From Candidatus Rifleibacteriota bacterium (lineage in GTDB: Bacteria; Muiribacteriota; Ozemobacteria; Ozemobacterales; Ozemobacteraceae): DNA of 10,719 bases. The stretch covers positions 1 through 10,719 of the forward strand of contig JAQUZA010000080.1 of assembly GCA_028691595.1 (NCBI GenBank), written 5' to 3'. The notes beneath the pieces are model-generated. The model was not told the DNA's origin. It made no database searches and saw only the letters and a list, made by a program, of their open reading frames with translations. Below are positions 1 to 5,542 of the stretch, piece by piece (position 1 is the first letter of the stretch; every line of letters starts with the position of its first letter). The position numbers and the translations under genes are program-made.

Positions 1-1
1 A

Positions 2-61
2 GCCCGACTCGAAAAATGGCGCGGTTCTTTTGCCCGAATAAAGGGAGGACTGAGGCCGTGA
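2..61 (+). CDS. C-terminal end of an upstream gene (partial)
   Basis: This frame is open from the left edge to a TGA at 59-61 and reads ARLEKWRGSFARIKGGLRP. The stop overlaps the GTG start of the next gene in a GTGA arrangement, the usual geometry of translationally coupled genes. The fragment is basic and has no recognisable motif. It is too short to name a family, and its status as a gene rests on the overlap and on the ribosome binding site inside its last codons. Confidence 0.5.
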   Translation, partial: ARLEKWRGSFARIKGGLRP

Positions 62-294
62 ACGAAATCGAAACCCCGGTCTGGGTAAAATACGCCGGCG
101 ACATATTTTATCTGCTGGTCTTTCTGGTCATTCTTTTCTTTGTCAAACCTGATAAAGACTCTGAATCGAACGAGTTATCAGAAAGCCCGAACCCCCTCGA
201 AGTGATGCTGCTATCTGACGATGAGAGCCACGCCGACGAAAATTTTGAAGAAGAACAGGGCGTTAAGAAACATGACCATGACCAAAGCAGCTGA
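58..294 (+). CDS. Small single-pass membrane protein with acidic tail, unknown function
   Basis: I choose the GTG at 58 over the in-frame ATG at 16. GGGAGG at 44-49 lies about 8 bases before the GTG, and the GTG overlaps the upstream stop. The 78-residue product starts NEIETPVWVKYAGD, then has one strongly hydrophobic segment (FYLLVFLVILFFV, about residues 17-29). The remaining ~48 residues are hydrophilic and rich in Asp, Glu and Ser, ending in a His/Asp/Lys-rich stretch. This is consistent with an inner-membrane protein with an acidic soluble tail. Topology is uncertain: the flanks carry Lys on both sides of the helix. I recognise no family. Coupling to the preceding gene suggests it assists that gene product, but the partner is outside the window. 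Confidence 0.7.
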   Translation: MNEIETPVWVKYAGDIFYLLVFLVILFFVKPDKDSESNELSESPNPLEVMLLSDDESHADENFEEEQGVKKHDHDQSS

Positions 295-303
295 TTTACG
301 ACC

Positions 304-331
304 AAAAAAAAAGACCCCGAAAAACCGGGGT
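304..331 (-). terminator. Minus-strand intrinsic terminator-like hairpin
   Basis: ACCCCG at 314-319 pairs with CGGGGT at 326-331 across a six-base loop. A run of nine A at 304-312 precedes it on the + strand. Read on the minus strand this is a GC stem followed almost at once by a U9 tract. On the + strand no T tract follows; instead a second small hairpin follows (332-336 with 341-345). No minus-strand gene lies to the right, so it would end an antisense or non-coding transcript, or be used weakly in both directions. Confidence 0.45.
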
Positions 332-355
332 GCTGACCTTTCAGCTCCTTATAAT

Positions 356-489
356 CCAACCTTCCAGGGCAGCCAGTGTTTTTTCTAAGTGCTGCTGTAA
401 CAAATTCTGCTCGAGTCTTGCGAAGAGGTTAGAGAGACGCCTTGCGCTAACTCAAATGACTTGTATTCAGCAGAGCTGAAATTTTTTTT
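356..489 (+). ncRNA. Candidate structured RNA of about 130 nt ending in a terminator
   Basis: A TATAAT hexamer at 350-355 could start a transcript near 361, although no good -35 is present. The following stretch has successive potential stems. CAG/CAGC at 365-367 and 370-373 pairs with GCTGCTG at 391-397 with a two-base bulge. GTTAG at 428-432 pairs with CTAAC at 447-451, with an inner CGC/GCG. A terminator-like hairpin with a U8 tract lies at 466-489. It codes for no convincing protein. It matches no RNA family that I can recognise; I looked for tmRNA, RNase P, SRP and 6S signatures. It may instead be the 3' untranslated tail of the small membrane protein transcript. Confidence 0.25.
466..489 (+). 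terminator. Plus-strand intrinsic terminator-like hairpin
   Basis: TTCAGC at 466-471 pairs perfectly with GCTGAA at 475-480 across an AGA loop, followed by A and then eight T at 482-489. The stem is short and only moderately GC-rich, but the geometry is that of a Rho-independent terminator. It would end transcripts from the small membrane protein gene or from a local RNA. Part of its stem (471-478) is also complementary to CAGCTCTG at 533-540, an alternative pairing. Confidence 0.5.
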
Positions 490-506
490 CTACAGACTGT
501 CTGTAG
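490..506. repeat. Perfect 17-bp palindrome
   Basis: CTACAGAC, one central T, then GTCTGTAG: 8-bp perfect arms directly after the T8 tract. It could be a dyad protein-binding site or an RNA stem of 7 bp with a three-base loop. It is enclosed by another inverted repeat, CAGAGCTG (471-478) with CAGCTCTG (533-540). It does not fit a LexA box or another operator consensus I know. Function unknown. Confidence 0.5.
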
Positions 507-510
507 CAAT

Positions 511-580
511 TTGAATGCCAGCTACAAAAAAGCAGCTCTGACAAGCAGTTAGCAGCAACTTGAAGTTGAACAGCTACAAA
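511..580. repeat. Imperfect direct repeat, TTGAA(n)CAGCTACAAA
   Basis: The ten bases CAGCTACAAA occur at 519-528 and again at 571-580, both preceded by TTGAA (511-515 and 566-570; two extra bases in the first copy). Between them is a short inverted repeat, CAACTT at 556-561 with AAGTTG at 563-568. The repeats lie 80-180 bases upstream of the helicase promoter. They may be regulatory or simply a decayed duplication. Confidence 0.4.
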
Positions 581-583
581 TGC

Positions 584-644
584 GAGGCATTTTTACCCCA
601 ACAAAGGCAAAATCGCCACCCAATCGTTAGAGGTATTTTTACCA
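584..644. promoter_or_regulatory. Pair of GAGGYATTTTTACC boxes, putative regulator sites
   Basis: GAGGCATTTTTACCC at 584-598 and GAGGTATTTTTACCA at 630-644 agree at 13 of 15 positions, with starts 46 bases apart. The second copy contains the exact dyad GGTA-TTTT-TACC; the first has one mismatch in that dyad. The downstream copy ends 14 bases before the -35 element of the helicase promoter, the usual place for an activator or upstream repressor site. No known regulator consensus is recognised. Confidence 0.4.
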
Positions 645-658
645 CACGATATTAATCT

Positions 659-687
659 TTGACAGGCAACAAAAACCCTCATAAAAT
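659..687 (+). promoter_or_regulatory. Sigma70-type promoter of the DEAD-box helicase gene
   Basis: TTGACA at 659-664 is a perfect -35 hexamer. A 17-base spacer leads to TAAAAT at 682-687, five of six matches to the -10 consensus. Transcription would start near 694, giving a leader of about 33 nt. The ribosome binding site is GAAAGG at 711-716, ten bases before the ATG at 727. Confidence 0.75.
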
Positions 688-726
688 AGCGAAAACTAAA
701 GAATAAGAACGAAAGGTTATCAGACT

Positions 727-2226
727 ATGACCCTGGACCCGGAAACCGAACCATTGCAACACGACACCCCCGGAAGCTTCGTCGAAGTTCTTCCACCTTC
801 AGCCATCCAGGATTTCAGCCAGGACATCCAGGCGGCTTTCAGCAAAAGAGGCTGGCAGGATCTCATGCCCGTCCAGGCTGGAGTTTCACCCTATCTGCTG
901 GCTAATCGTGACGTAATCGTCCAGTCAAGAACCGGAAGCGGCAAAACAGGTGCATTTCTGCTGCCGATCTGTGAACGTCTGCGTGATGCCCAGAAGGGTT
1001 GCCAGGCACTGATACTGGTGCCAACCCGCGAACTGGCGCAGCAGGTGTATAACGAATTTCAGTTACTGACTGCCGAAATGCAGATCAGTGCAGTGGCCGT
1101 ATATGGCGGCACCTCATATAAACCACAACTTGATGCCTTTAAAAACGGGGTAAACCTGATAATAGGCACCCCCGGTCCTCTGCTCGACCACCTGATTCGT
1201 GGTTCGCTCACCCTCAAAACCCTTAAGTATCTGGTTTTTGACGAAGCTGACGAGATGCTGTCAATGGGCTTTTATCGTGACATGGTGCGAATCGGAGAAT
1301 TTTTGCCGGCACGCAGATGCACGGCCATGTTTTCGGCCACAATGCCCGACAGCGTTAAGCGTCTTTCAAGCCGATTTCTTCACAACCCGGAATTTTTAAC
1401 GTTCAGCGGTGACGGCGTGCATGTCTCTGAAATGGATCACATATATTACATCGTTGACCCGATGCAGAAAGACCGCGCCCTGATGCGGGTCATTGAGCTC
1501 GAAGACCCTGATAATGCCATAATCTTCTGTAATACCCGCAATGAAGTAGAATATGTTGCCGCCATTCTTAAACGCTTTGGTTATGACGCTGACCAGATAA
1601 GTGGCGATCTCAGTCAGAGCGCCCGCGAAATAGTAATGGCAAAGCTCAAGCAGAAAAGTCTGCGTTTTCTCGTAGCAACAGACATTGCCGCCAGGGGCAT
1701 AGACATAAGCAACCTTGAATACGTTTTTATCTATGATATGCACAAAGACACCGATCAATATATTCACAGGGCCGGCCGAACGGCCAGAGCCGGCAATCGA
1801 GGCGTAGCCATCAGTCTGGTTAACCAGATCGAAGCGGTCGATCTCAAGAAGTTCGCAAAACGAGCCGGGATTTCGCTGGAAGAAAGACCGCTGCCAACCG
1901 AAGACCACGTTCGGCAAAGACTTTCAGAAAAACTGGTCGCCCACCTTGAAGGCAGCCTCAGAGATTCTTCAACTGCGGTCAAAGAGAGAACAAAGCGCTA
2001 TCACGCCCTTTTAAAAGAACTTTCTGAGCATGAGCATGGCGAAGATATGCTTCTGCTGCTCATTGATTCTTTTCATCAGCATTTGATCCGTCTCGGCCGC
2101 GGTATCGAGTCAGAGGTTCTGCCGCAGCCAACTTCACAGGCCTCTTCAAGGCGGCCGGAAGAAAGCCATCGACCACGCTCAAATTCAGGGTCACGCCCAT
2201 CTCGACCGCCAAGACGCAGAAATTGA
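727..2226 (+). CDS. DEAD-box ATP-dependent RNA helicase
   Basis: This 499-residue protein is an ATP-dependent RNA duplex unwinder of the DeaD/CsdA-RhlE group, which act in ribosome assembly, RNA decay and cold adaptation. Two RecA-like domains are visible: a Q-motif region with Gln50, motif I SRTGSGKT (67-74), Ia PTRELAQQ (99-106), Ib TPGP (148-151), DEAD (172-175), SAT (203-205), IV IIFCNT (265-270), V ATDIAARGID (317-326) and VI HRAGRTARAG (347-356). The tail from about residue 470 is rich in Arg, Ser and Pro, typical of RNA-binding extensions. I see no clear DbpA-type RRM domain. Motif Ib is odd: the usual TPGR has Pro in place of Arg. It has its own promoter and a downstream hairpin, so it is probably a single-gene unit. 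The exact subfamily (deaD, rhlE or other) is not settled by eye. Confidence 0.95.
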   Translation: MTLDPETEPLQHDTPGSFVEVLPPSAIQDFSQDIQAAFSKRGWQDLMPVQAGVSPYLLANRDVIVQSRTGSGKTGAFLLPICERLRDAQKGCQALILVPTRELAQQVYNEFQLLTAEMQISAVAVYGGTSYKPQLDAFKNGVNLIIGTPGPLLDHLIRGSLTLKTLKYLVFDEADEMLSMGFYRDMVRIGEFLPARRCTAMFSATMPDSVKRLSSRFLHNPEFLTFSGDGVHVSEMDHIYYIVDPMQKDRALMRVIELEDPDNAIIFCNTRNEVEYVAAILKRFGYDADQISGDLSQSAREIVMAKLKQKSLRFLVATDIAARGIDISNLEYVFIYDMHKDTDQYIHRAGRTARAGNRGVAISLVNQIEAVDLKKFAKRAGISLEERPLPTEDHVRQRLSEKLVAHLEGSLRDSSTAVKERTKRYHALLKELSEHEHGEDMLLLLIDSFHQHLIRLGRGIESEVLPQPTSQASSRRPEESHRPRSNSGSRPSRPPRRRN

Positions 2227-2237
2227 CCTAACAGGCC

Positions 2238-2292
2238 CGAGAGCTGTGACCGAAAATTCAGGTCACGGTTCTTGAGGTATTGCACTTTTTTT
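2238..2292 (+). terminator. Probable transcription terminator after the helicase gene
   Basis: A 14-bp stem with three G-U pairs is formed by 2238-2251 and 2261-2274, with core GTGACC/GGTCAC and loop GAAAATTCA. A T7 tract follows at 2286-2292. The tract starts eleven bases after the stem, more than in a standard intrinsic terminator, so termination here may be weak or the hairpin may act as a 3' end stabiliser. Confidence 0.5.
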
Positions 2293-2298
2293 AAAATC

Positions 2299-2327
2299 TT
2301 GATAAAAATTACCCTGACAAAAATTAT
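2299..2327 (+). promoter_or_regulatory. Weak putative promoter of htpG
   Basis: TTGATA at 2299-2304 (five of six to the -35 consensus) is followed after 17 bases by AATTAT at 2322-2327 (four of six). Other -10 choices in this AT-rich run are possible. It overlaps a direct repeat, TGATAAAAATTA at 2300-2311 and TGACAAAAATTA at 2315-2326, with a 15-base period. I find neither a CIRCE element nor a sigma32-type element. The ribosome binding site AAAGGAG (2344-2350) lies ten bases before the ATG. Confidence 0.4.
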
Positions 2328-2360
2328 TAAAATGCAAACCGCGAAAGGAGTTTATAGGCC

Positions 2361-4316
2361 ATGACCAGCTCAACCACTTATGAATTCAAAACCGAGGCTC
2401 GACAACTGCTTGATCTGATGATTCATTCAGTCTATTCGCACAAAGAAATTTTTCTGCGCGAGCTGATTTCAAATGCTTCTGACGCACTCGACAAGCTCAG
2501 ATTCGCTTCGCTTACCAACGAGAACCTTCGCAGGCAGACTGAAGATCTTCATATCAGATTGTCTGCTGATGCAAAAAATCGTACTCTTACCATCTCAGAC
2601 AATGGTATCGGCATGACCCACGACGAAATCATCAATTTTATCGGCACCATTGCCAAGTCAGGCACGGCAGAATTCGCTGACATGCTCAAAAAAGCCAGCG
2701 AAAAGAAAGAAGGTTCACCAGAACTGATCGGGCAGTTCGGCGTAGGCTTTTATTCAAGCTTCATGGTTGCCGACAGGGTTGAACTCGTCAGTCGCAAAGC
2801 AGGAGAAAGCGAAGCCTGGATGTGGTCTTCAACCGGAGAAGGCAGCTACACTCTTGCCGAAAGCGCCAGAGAAAACTGTGGAACCAGCGTAACTCTTCAT
2901 CTCAAAGCCGAAGAAAAAGATGATGAAGACTTCCAGGACTTCACCCAGGAATGGGTATTGCGTCAGATCGTAAAAAAATATTCTGATTTTGTCGGTTACC
3001 CGATCAGGATGCAGGTTGAACGCACCTCCATTGAGCGTGACGAGCATGGCAAACCCGTAGAAGGGGCACAAGAGCAGACTGTCATTGAAGACGAAACCCT
3101 CAATTCAATGAAGGCAATCTGGTTGAGACCAGAAAAAGAAGTAACCGAAGAAGAATACCGCGAATTTTACAAGCACATCAGCCACGACTGGAACAATCCT
3201 CTCAAATGGCTGGCATTCAAGGCTGAAGGCACTTCCAACGAATTCACCTCTTTGCTTTTCGTCCCCGAGAAACCGGGCTTCGATTTGTTCATGCCGAATT
3301 CAAAGCGTGGCATCAATCTGTATGTCAAGCGCGTCTTCATCATGAATGACTGTGAAGAACTGATTCCCGATTACCTGCGCTTTGTTAAAGGGGTTGTCGA
3401 TTCAGAAGACCTGTCTCTGAATATTTCTCGCGAAATTTTGCAGCATGACCGCCAGATTCAGACGATTCGCAAAACGGTTACCCGTAAGGTTCTCGATGGC
3501 CTCAAAAAGATGCTCGGCGAAGACCGCCAGAAATACATAGGTTTCTGGAAACAGTTTGGCGCTGTTATCAAAGAAGGTCTTTTCAAAGAACCAGGAAACA
3601 GTGAAAAACTCTTCGAATGCTGCCTGTTCCAAAGCACCGCATCGAGCAGCGATTATTTTACCATGGCCGAATACGTTGAGCGCATGAAACCCGAACAGGA
3701 CAAAGTTTTCTATCTGACCGGGGAATCACGTGAAGTCATCGAAAACAGCCCGCACCTCGAAGCATTCAGAGATAAAGGTTATGAAGTTCTTCTGTTGACC
3801 GACCCGGTGGATGAAGTTTGGGTTCAATACTGCAATGAATACAAAGGCAAAAAAATCAAGTCTGCTGCCCGTGGCGGCCTTGAACTTGGCTCAGAAGAAG
3901 AACGCAAAAAAACAACAGAAACTCTCAAACAAAAAGAAGAAGAATGGAAGTCTCTGCTCGAGCTCATTCAGAACAAGCTCGACAAACACATCAAAGCCGT
4001 TAAGCTTTCGGGAAGAATGAGCAGCTCGGCTGCATGCTTGGTGAGCGAAGAAGGCGAAATGACTCCGCACCTCGAAGCTCTCCTTAAAGCCTCAGGAAAA
4101 GATGTTCCTCAGGTAAAGAGAACCCTTGAACTCAATCCGGGGCATCCATTACTCAGCAAGATGCATGAGCTATTTGCCCGCGATAATAAGAGCCCCAGGC
4201 TTGAAGAGTATGCCGAACTTCTTTATGGCCAGGCTCTGCTGGCAGAGGGTGGCCAGTTACCCGACCCGGCCGGGTTCAACCGCAAGGTTGCCGAACTTAT
4301 GGCAGGAGCGTTGTAA
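2361..4316 (+). CDS. htpG: Molecular chaperone HtpG (bacterial Hsp90)
   Basis: HtpG is a cytoplasmic homodimeric ATP-driven chaperone that remodels late folding intermediates, often working with DnaK. At 651 residues it is close to the usual bacterial length. The N-terminal GHKL ATPase domain (about 1-215) has Glu34 and Asn38 in RELISNASDALDKLR, Asp80 in SDNGIGM, the lid segment GTIAKSGTAEF (95-105) and GQFGVGFYSSF (124-134). The middle domain (about 240-500) carries the conserved NISREILQ segment with Arg357, which contacts ATP. The C-terminal dimerisation domain covers about 520-651. The linker between the first two domains is short, as in bacteria, and there is no eukaryotic MEEVD tail. 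AAAGGAG at 2344-2350 supports the ATG at 2361. A strong terminator follows seven bases after the stop codon. Confidence 0.98.
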   Translation: MTSSTTYEFKTEARQLLDLMIHSVYSHKEIFLRELISNASDALDKLRFASLTNENLRRQTEDLHIRLSADAKNRTLTISDNGIGMTHDEIINFIGTIAKSGTAEFADMLKKASEKKEGSPELIGQFGVGFYSSFMVADRVELVSRKAGESEAWMWSSTGEGSYTLAESARENCGTSVTLHLKAEEKDDEDFQDFTQEWVLRQIVKKYSDFVGYPIRMQVERTSIERDEHGKPVEGAQEQTVIEDETLNSMKAIWLRPEKEVTEEEYREFYKHISHDWNNPLKWLAFKAEGTSNEFTSLLFVPEKPGFDLFMPNSKRGINLYVKRVFIMNDCEELIPDYLRFVKGVVDSEDLSLNISREILQHDRQIQTIRKTVTRKVLDGLKKMLGEDRQKYIGFWKQFGAVIKEGLFKEPGNSEKLFECCLFQSTASSSDYFTMAEYVERMKPEQDKVFYLTGESREVIENSPHLEAFRDKGYEVLLLTDPVDEVWVQYCNEYKGKKIKSAARGGLELGSEEERKKTTETLKQKEEEWKSLLELIQNKLDKHIKAVKLSGRMSSSAACLVSEEGEMTPHLEALLKASGKDVPQVKRTLELNPGHPLLSKMHELFARDNKSPRLEEYAELLYGQALLAEGGQLPDPAGFNRKVAELMAGAL

Positions 4317-4322
4317 AAGCTG

Positions 4323-4352
4323 CCGCCCGGGTCACCGGGCGGTTTAATTTTT
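4323..4352 (+). terminator. Strong intrinsic terminator after htpG
   Basis: CCGCCCGG (4323-4330) pairs perfectly with CCGGGCGG (4335-4342) across a GTCA tetraloop, followed by TTTAATTTTT (4343-4352). The next gene's ribosome binding site begins immediately after the T tract, so the hairpin also separates htpG from the esterase gene with no space for a promoter. Confidence 0.88.
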
Positions 4353-4364
4353 AAGGAAATACCA

Positions 4365-5471
4365 GTGAAAGCAAAAGTCAGCCCCATTAAGACATCAGTT
4401 ACCATCGATCTTAACATCAAACTCAAGGCAGCTCTGCCAGAGGGCGAGCAGCTCTACATCACCGGCAGCCTCCCCGAACTTGGGAACTGGGATCCGGAAG
4501 GGGTGCCGTTGAGCCCTGACAGCAACGGTCTTTATCAGCTGCAGTTATCGGCGGAGCGCGGCAGCATAATCGAGTGCAAACTGACCCGTGGCACCTGGAA
4601 AACCCAGGGCATCTACGACCCCGACGTTGTACCTCCTGATAATTTCGTTATCAAAGCCGGCAAGAACAAAAAAATCAATATTACTATCCTTGACTGGCTC
4701 GACAAGCAGATTTTAGAATCGGACCCGGTAAGAGGCAAGCTTCTCAGCTATAATGGCCTGGCCTGCAAAAAACTGAAATATCAGCGTTCCGTGCAGATAT
4801 GGCTGCCGGAGAGCTATTCAGAAAAAGCCGAACCCTGCGCCGTCATCTATATGCATGACAGCCAGAATCTTTTTGAGCCTGCAACTTCATTTGCCGGAGT
4901 CGACTGGAAAGTCGATGAAACCATCTCTGAAATGATTGAAGCCGGTGAAATAAGACCCTGTATCGTGGTCGGTATACCTAATTCACCAGCCAGAATGAAA
5001 GAACTCAATATGTTTACCGCAGAAGGCAAAGCCTATGGCCGGTTTATTGTCGATGAAGTAAAACCATTCATTGAAGGGAAGTTCAACGTTTCCGGCAAAC
5101 CTGCAGACAATTGCATCATGGGCTCATCGATGGGCGGTTTGATGTCTCTGCAGATGCTTCTGGCATACAACGACAAATTCTCCATGGCGGGCTGTCTTTC
5201 AAGCGCATTTCAAAAAACCGGTGACAAGATTTTTGCGCAGGTGCGCAATGCTGAAACAATGCCTCTCGATGCAAAACTATATCTTGATACCGGCGAGTTT
5301 GAACCACCAATCGCCGAAAGCTTTTTTGCCATGGTCGAACTTCTTCAGGAAAAAGGCTATCGCGAACAGGAAAATCTGTTTGCCTACCTGGACGAAGGGG
5401 CGACACACAGCGAATCTGCCTGGGCCAGGCGACTTAGGATACCACTCAAATACCTGCTGGGAAAAAATTAG
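4365..5471 (+). CDS. Esterase (EsteraseD/Fes-type alpha/beta hydrolase) with N-terminal starch-binding-like domain
   Basis: The 368-residue product starts at GTG 4365; AAGGA at 4353-4357 lies seven bases before it, and no alternative ATG occurs until deep in the protein. Residues about 11-111 resemble a CBM20/CBM48-type carbohydrate-binding fold: LYITGSLPELGNWDPEGVPL followed by a strand-rich stretch with W78. Residues about 120-368 match the putative esterase family (PF00756 type). The nucleophile Ser255 sits in GSSMGG, and likely triad partners are Asp308 (LYLDTGEFE) and His348 (GATHSESAW). No signal peptide is seen, so it is probably cytoplasmic. The substrate is not known; the binding domain suggests glycogen or another alpha-glucan as ligand, but these domains also occur in proteins with other roles. 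There is a terminator directly upstream and an operator-like repeat across the stop codon. Confidence 0.85.
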   Translation: MKAKVSPIKTSVTIDLNIKLKAALPEGEQLYITGSLPELGNWDPEGVPLSPDSNGLYQLQLSAERGSIIECKLTRGTWKTQGIYDPDVVPPDNFVIKAGKNKKINITILDWLDKQILESDPVRGKLLSYNGLACKKLKYQRSVQIWLPESYSEKAEPCAVIYMHDSQNLFEPATSFAGVDWKVDETISEMIEAGEIRPCIVVGIPNSPARMKELNMFTAEGKAYGRFIVDEVKPFIEGKFNVSGKPADNCIMGSSMGGLMSLQMLLAYNDKFSMAGCLSSAFQKTGDKIFAQVRNAETMPLDAKLYLDTGEFEPPIAESFFAMVELLQEKGYREQENLFAYLDEGATHSESAWARRLRIPLKYLLGKN

Positions 5472-5529
5472 TTTGACATTAAACTAATTATAGAATATAT
5501 ATTAGTAGATGACACTAATTTAATGTCAA
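5466..5529. promoter_or_regulatory. Nested palindromes, probable operator of the rhodanese gene
   Basis: Three overlapping dyads are present. AATTAGTTT (5466-5474) faces AAACTAATT (5481-5489), a perfect 9-bp arm pair with a six-base spacer. ATTAGT (5501-5506) faces ACTAAT (5514-5519). TTGACATTAAA (5473-5483) faces TTTAATGTCAA (5519-5529). These cover the -35 and -10 region of the promoter below, so a repressor bound here would block transcription. The first dyad includes the esterase stop codon. No regulator gene is in the window, so the family is unknown; ArsR- or MarR-type factors would fit the size and AT-richness (inference). Confidence 0.6.
5473..5503 (+). promoter_or_regulatory. Promoter of the rhodanese gene
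   Basis: TTGACA at 5473-5478 is a perfect -35 hexamer. TATATA at 5496-5501 (17-base spacer) or TATATT at 5498-5503 (19-base spacer) serves as -10. The start would be near 5508, giving a leader of about 35 nt with the ribosome binding site AAGGAGA at 5531-5537, five bases before the ATG. Confidence 0.6.
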
Positions 5530-5542
5530 TAAGGAGATAAGT

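Noticed and set aside
16..57. ATG at 16 as start of the small membrane protein
   Set aside because: It has no ribosome binding site and would overlap the upstream frame by 46 bases. The GTG at 58 has GGGAGG at the right distance and a GTGA junction.
490..506. LexA or other named operator
   Set aside because: The palindrome CTACAGAC-T-GTCTGTAG does not have the CTGT-N8-ACAG or GAAC-N4-GTTC arrangement, so no named regulator is claimed.
297..658. tmRNA, RNase P RNA, SRP RNA, 6S RNA or tRNA
   Set aside because: Signature sequences of these RNAs were looked for on both strands by eye and not found. A covariance-model search was not possible.
1396..1917. 173-codon open frame on the minus strand inside the helicase gene
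   Set aside because: It is antisense to a well-conserved DEAD-box coding region and has no recognisable motif or ribosome binding site, so it is a shadow frame.
2275..2360. CIRCE heat-shock operator before htpG
   Set aside because: No TTAGCACTC-N9-GAGTGCTAA-like inverted repeat is present. The only repeat is direct.
5473..5529. Terminator of the esterase gene
   Set aside because: The 11-bp arms are AT-rich, 35 bases apart, and lack a T tract. They coincide with promoter hexamers and fit an operator better.
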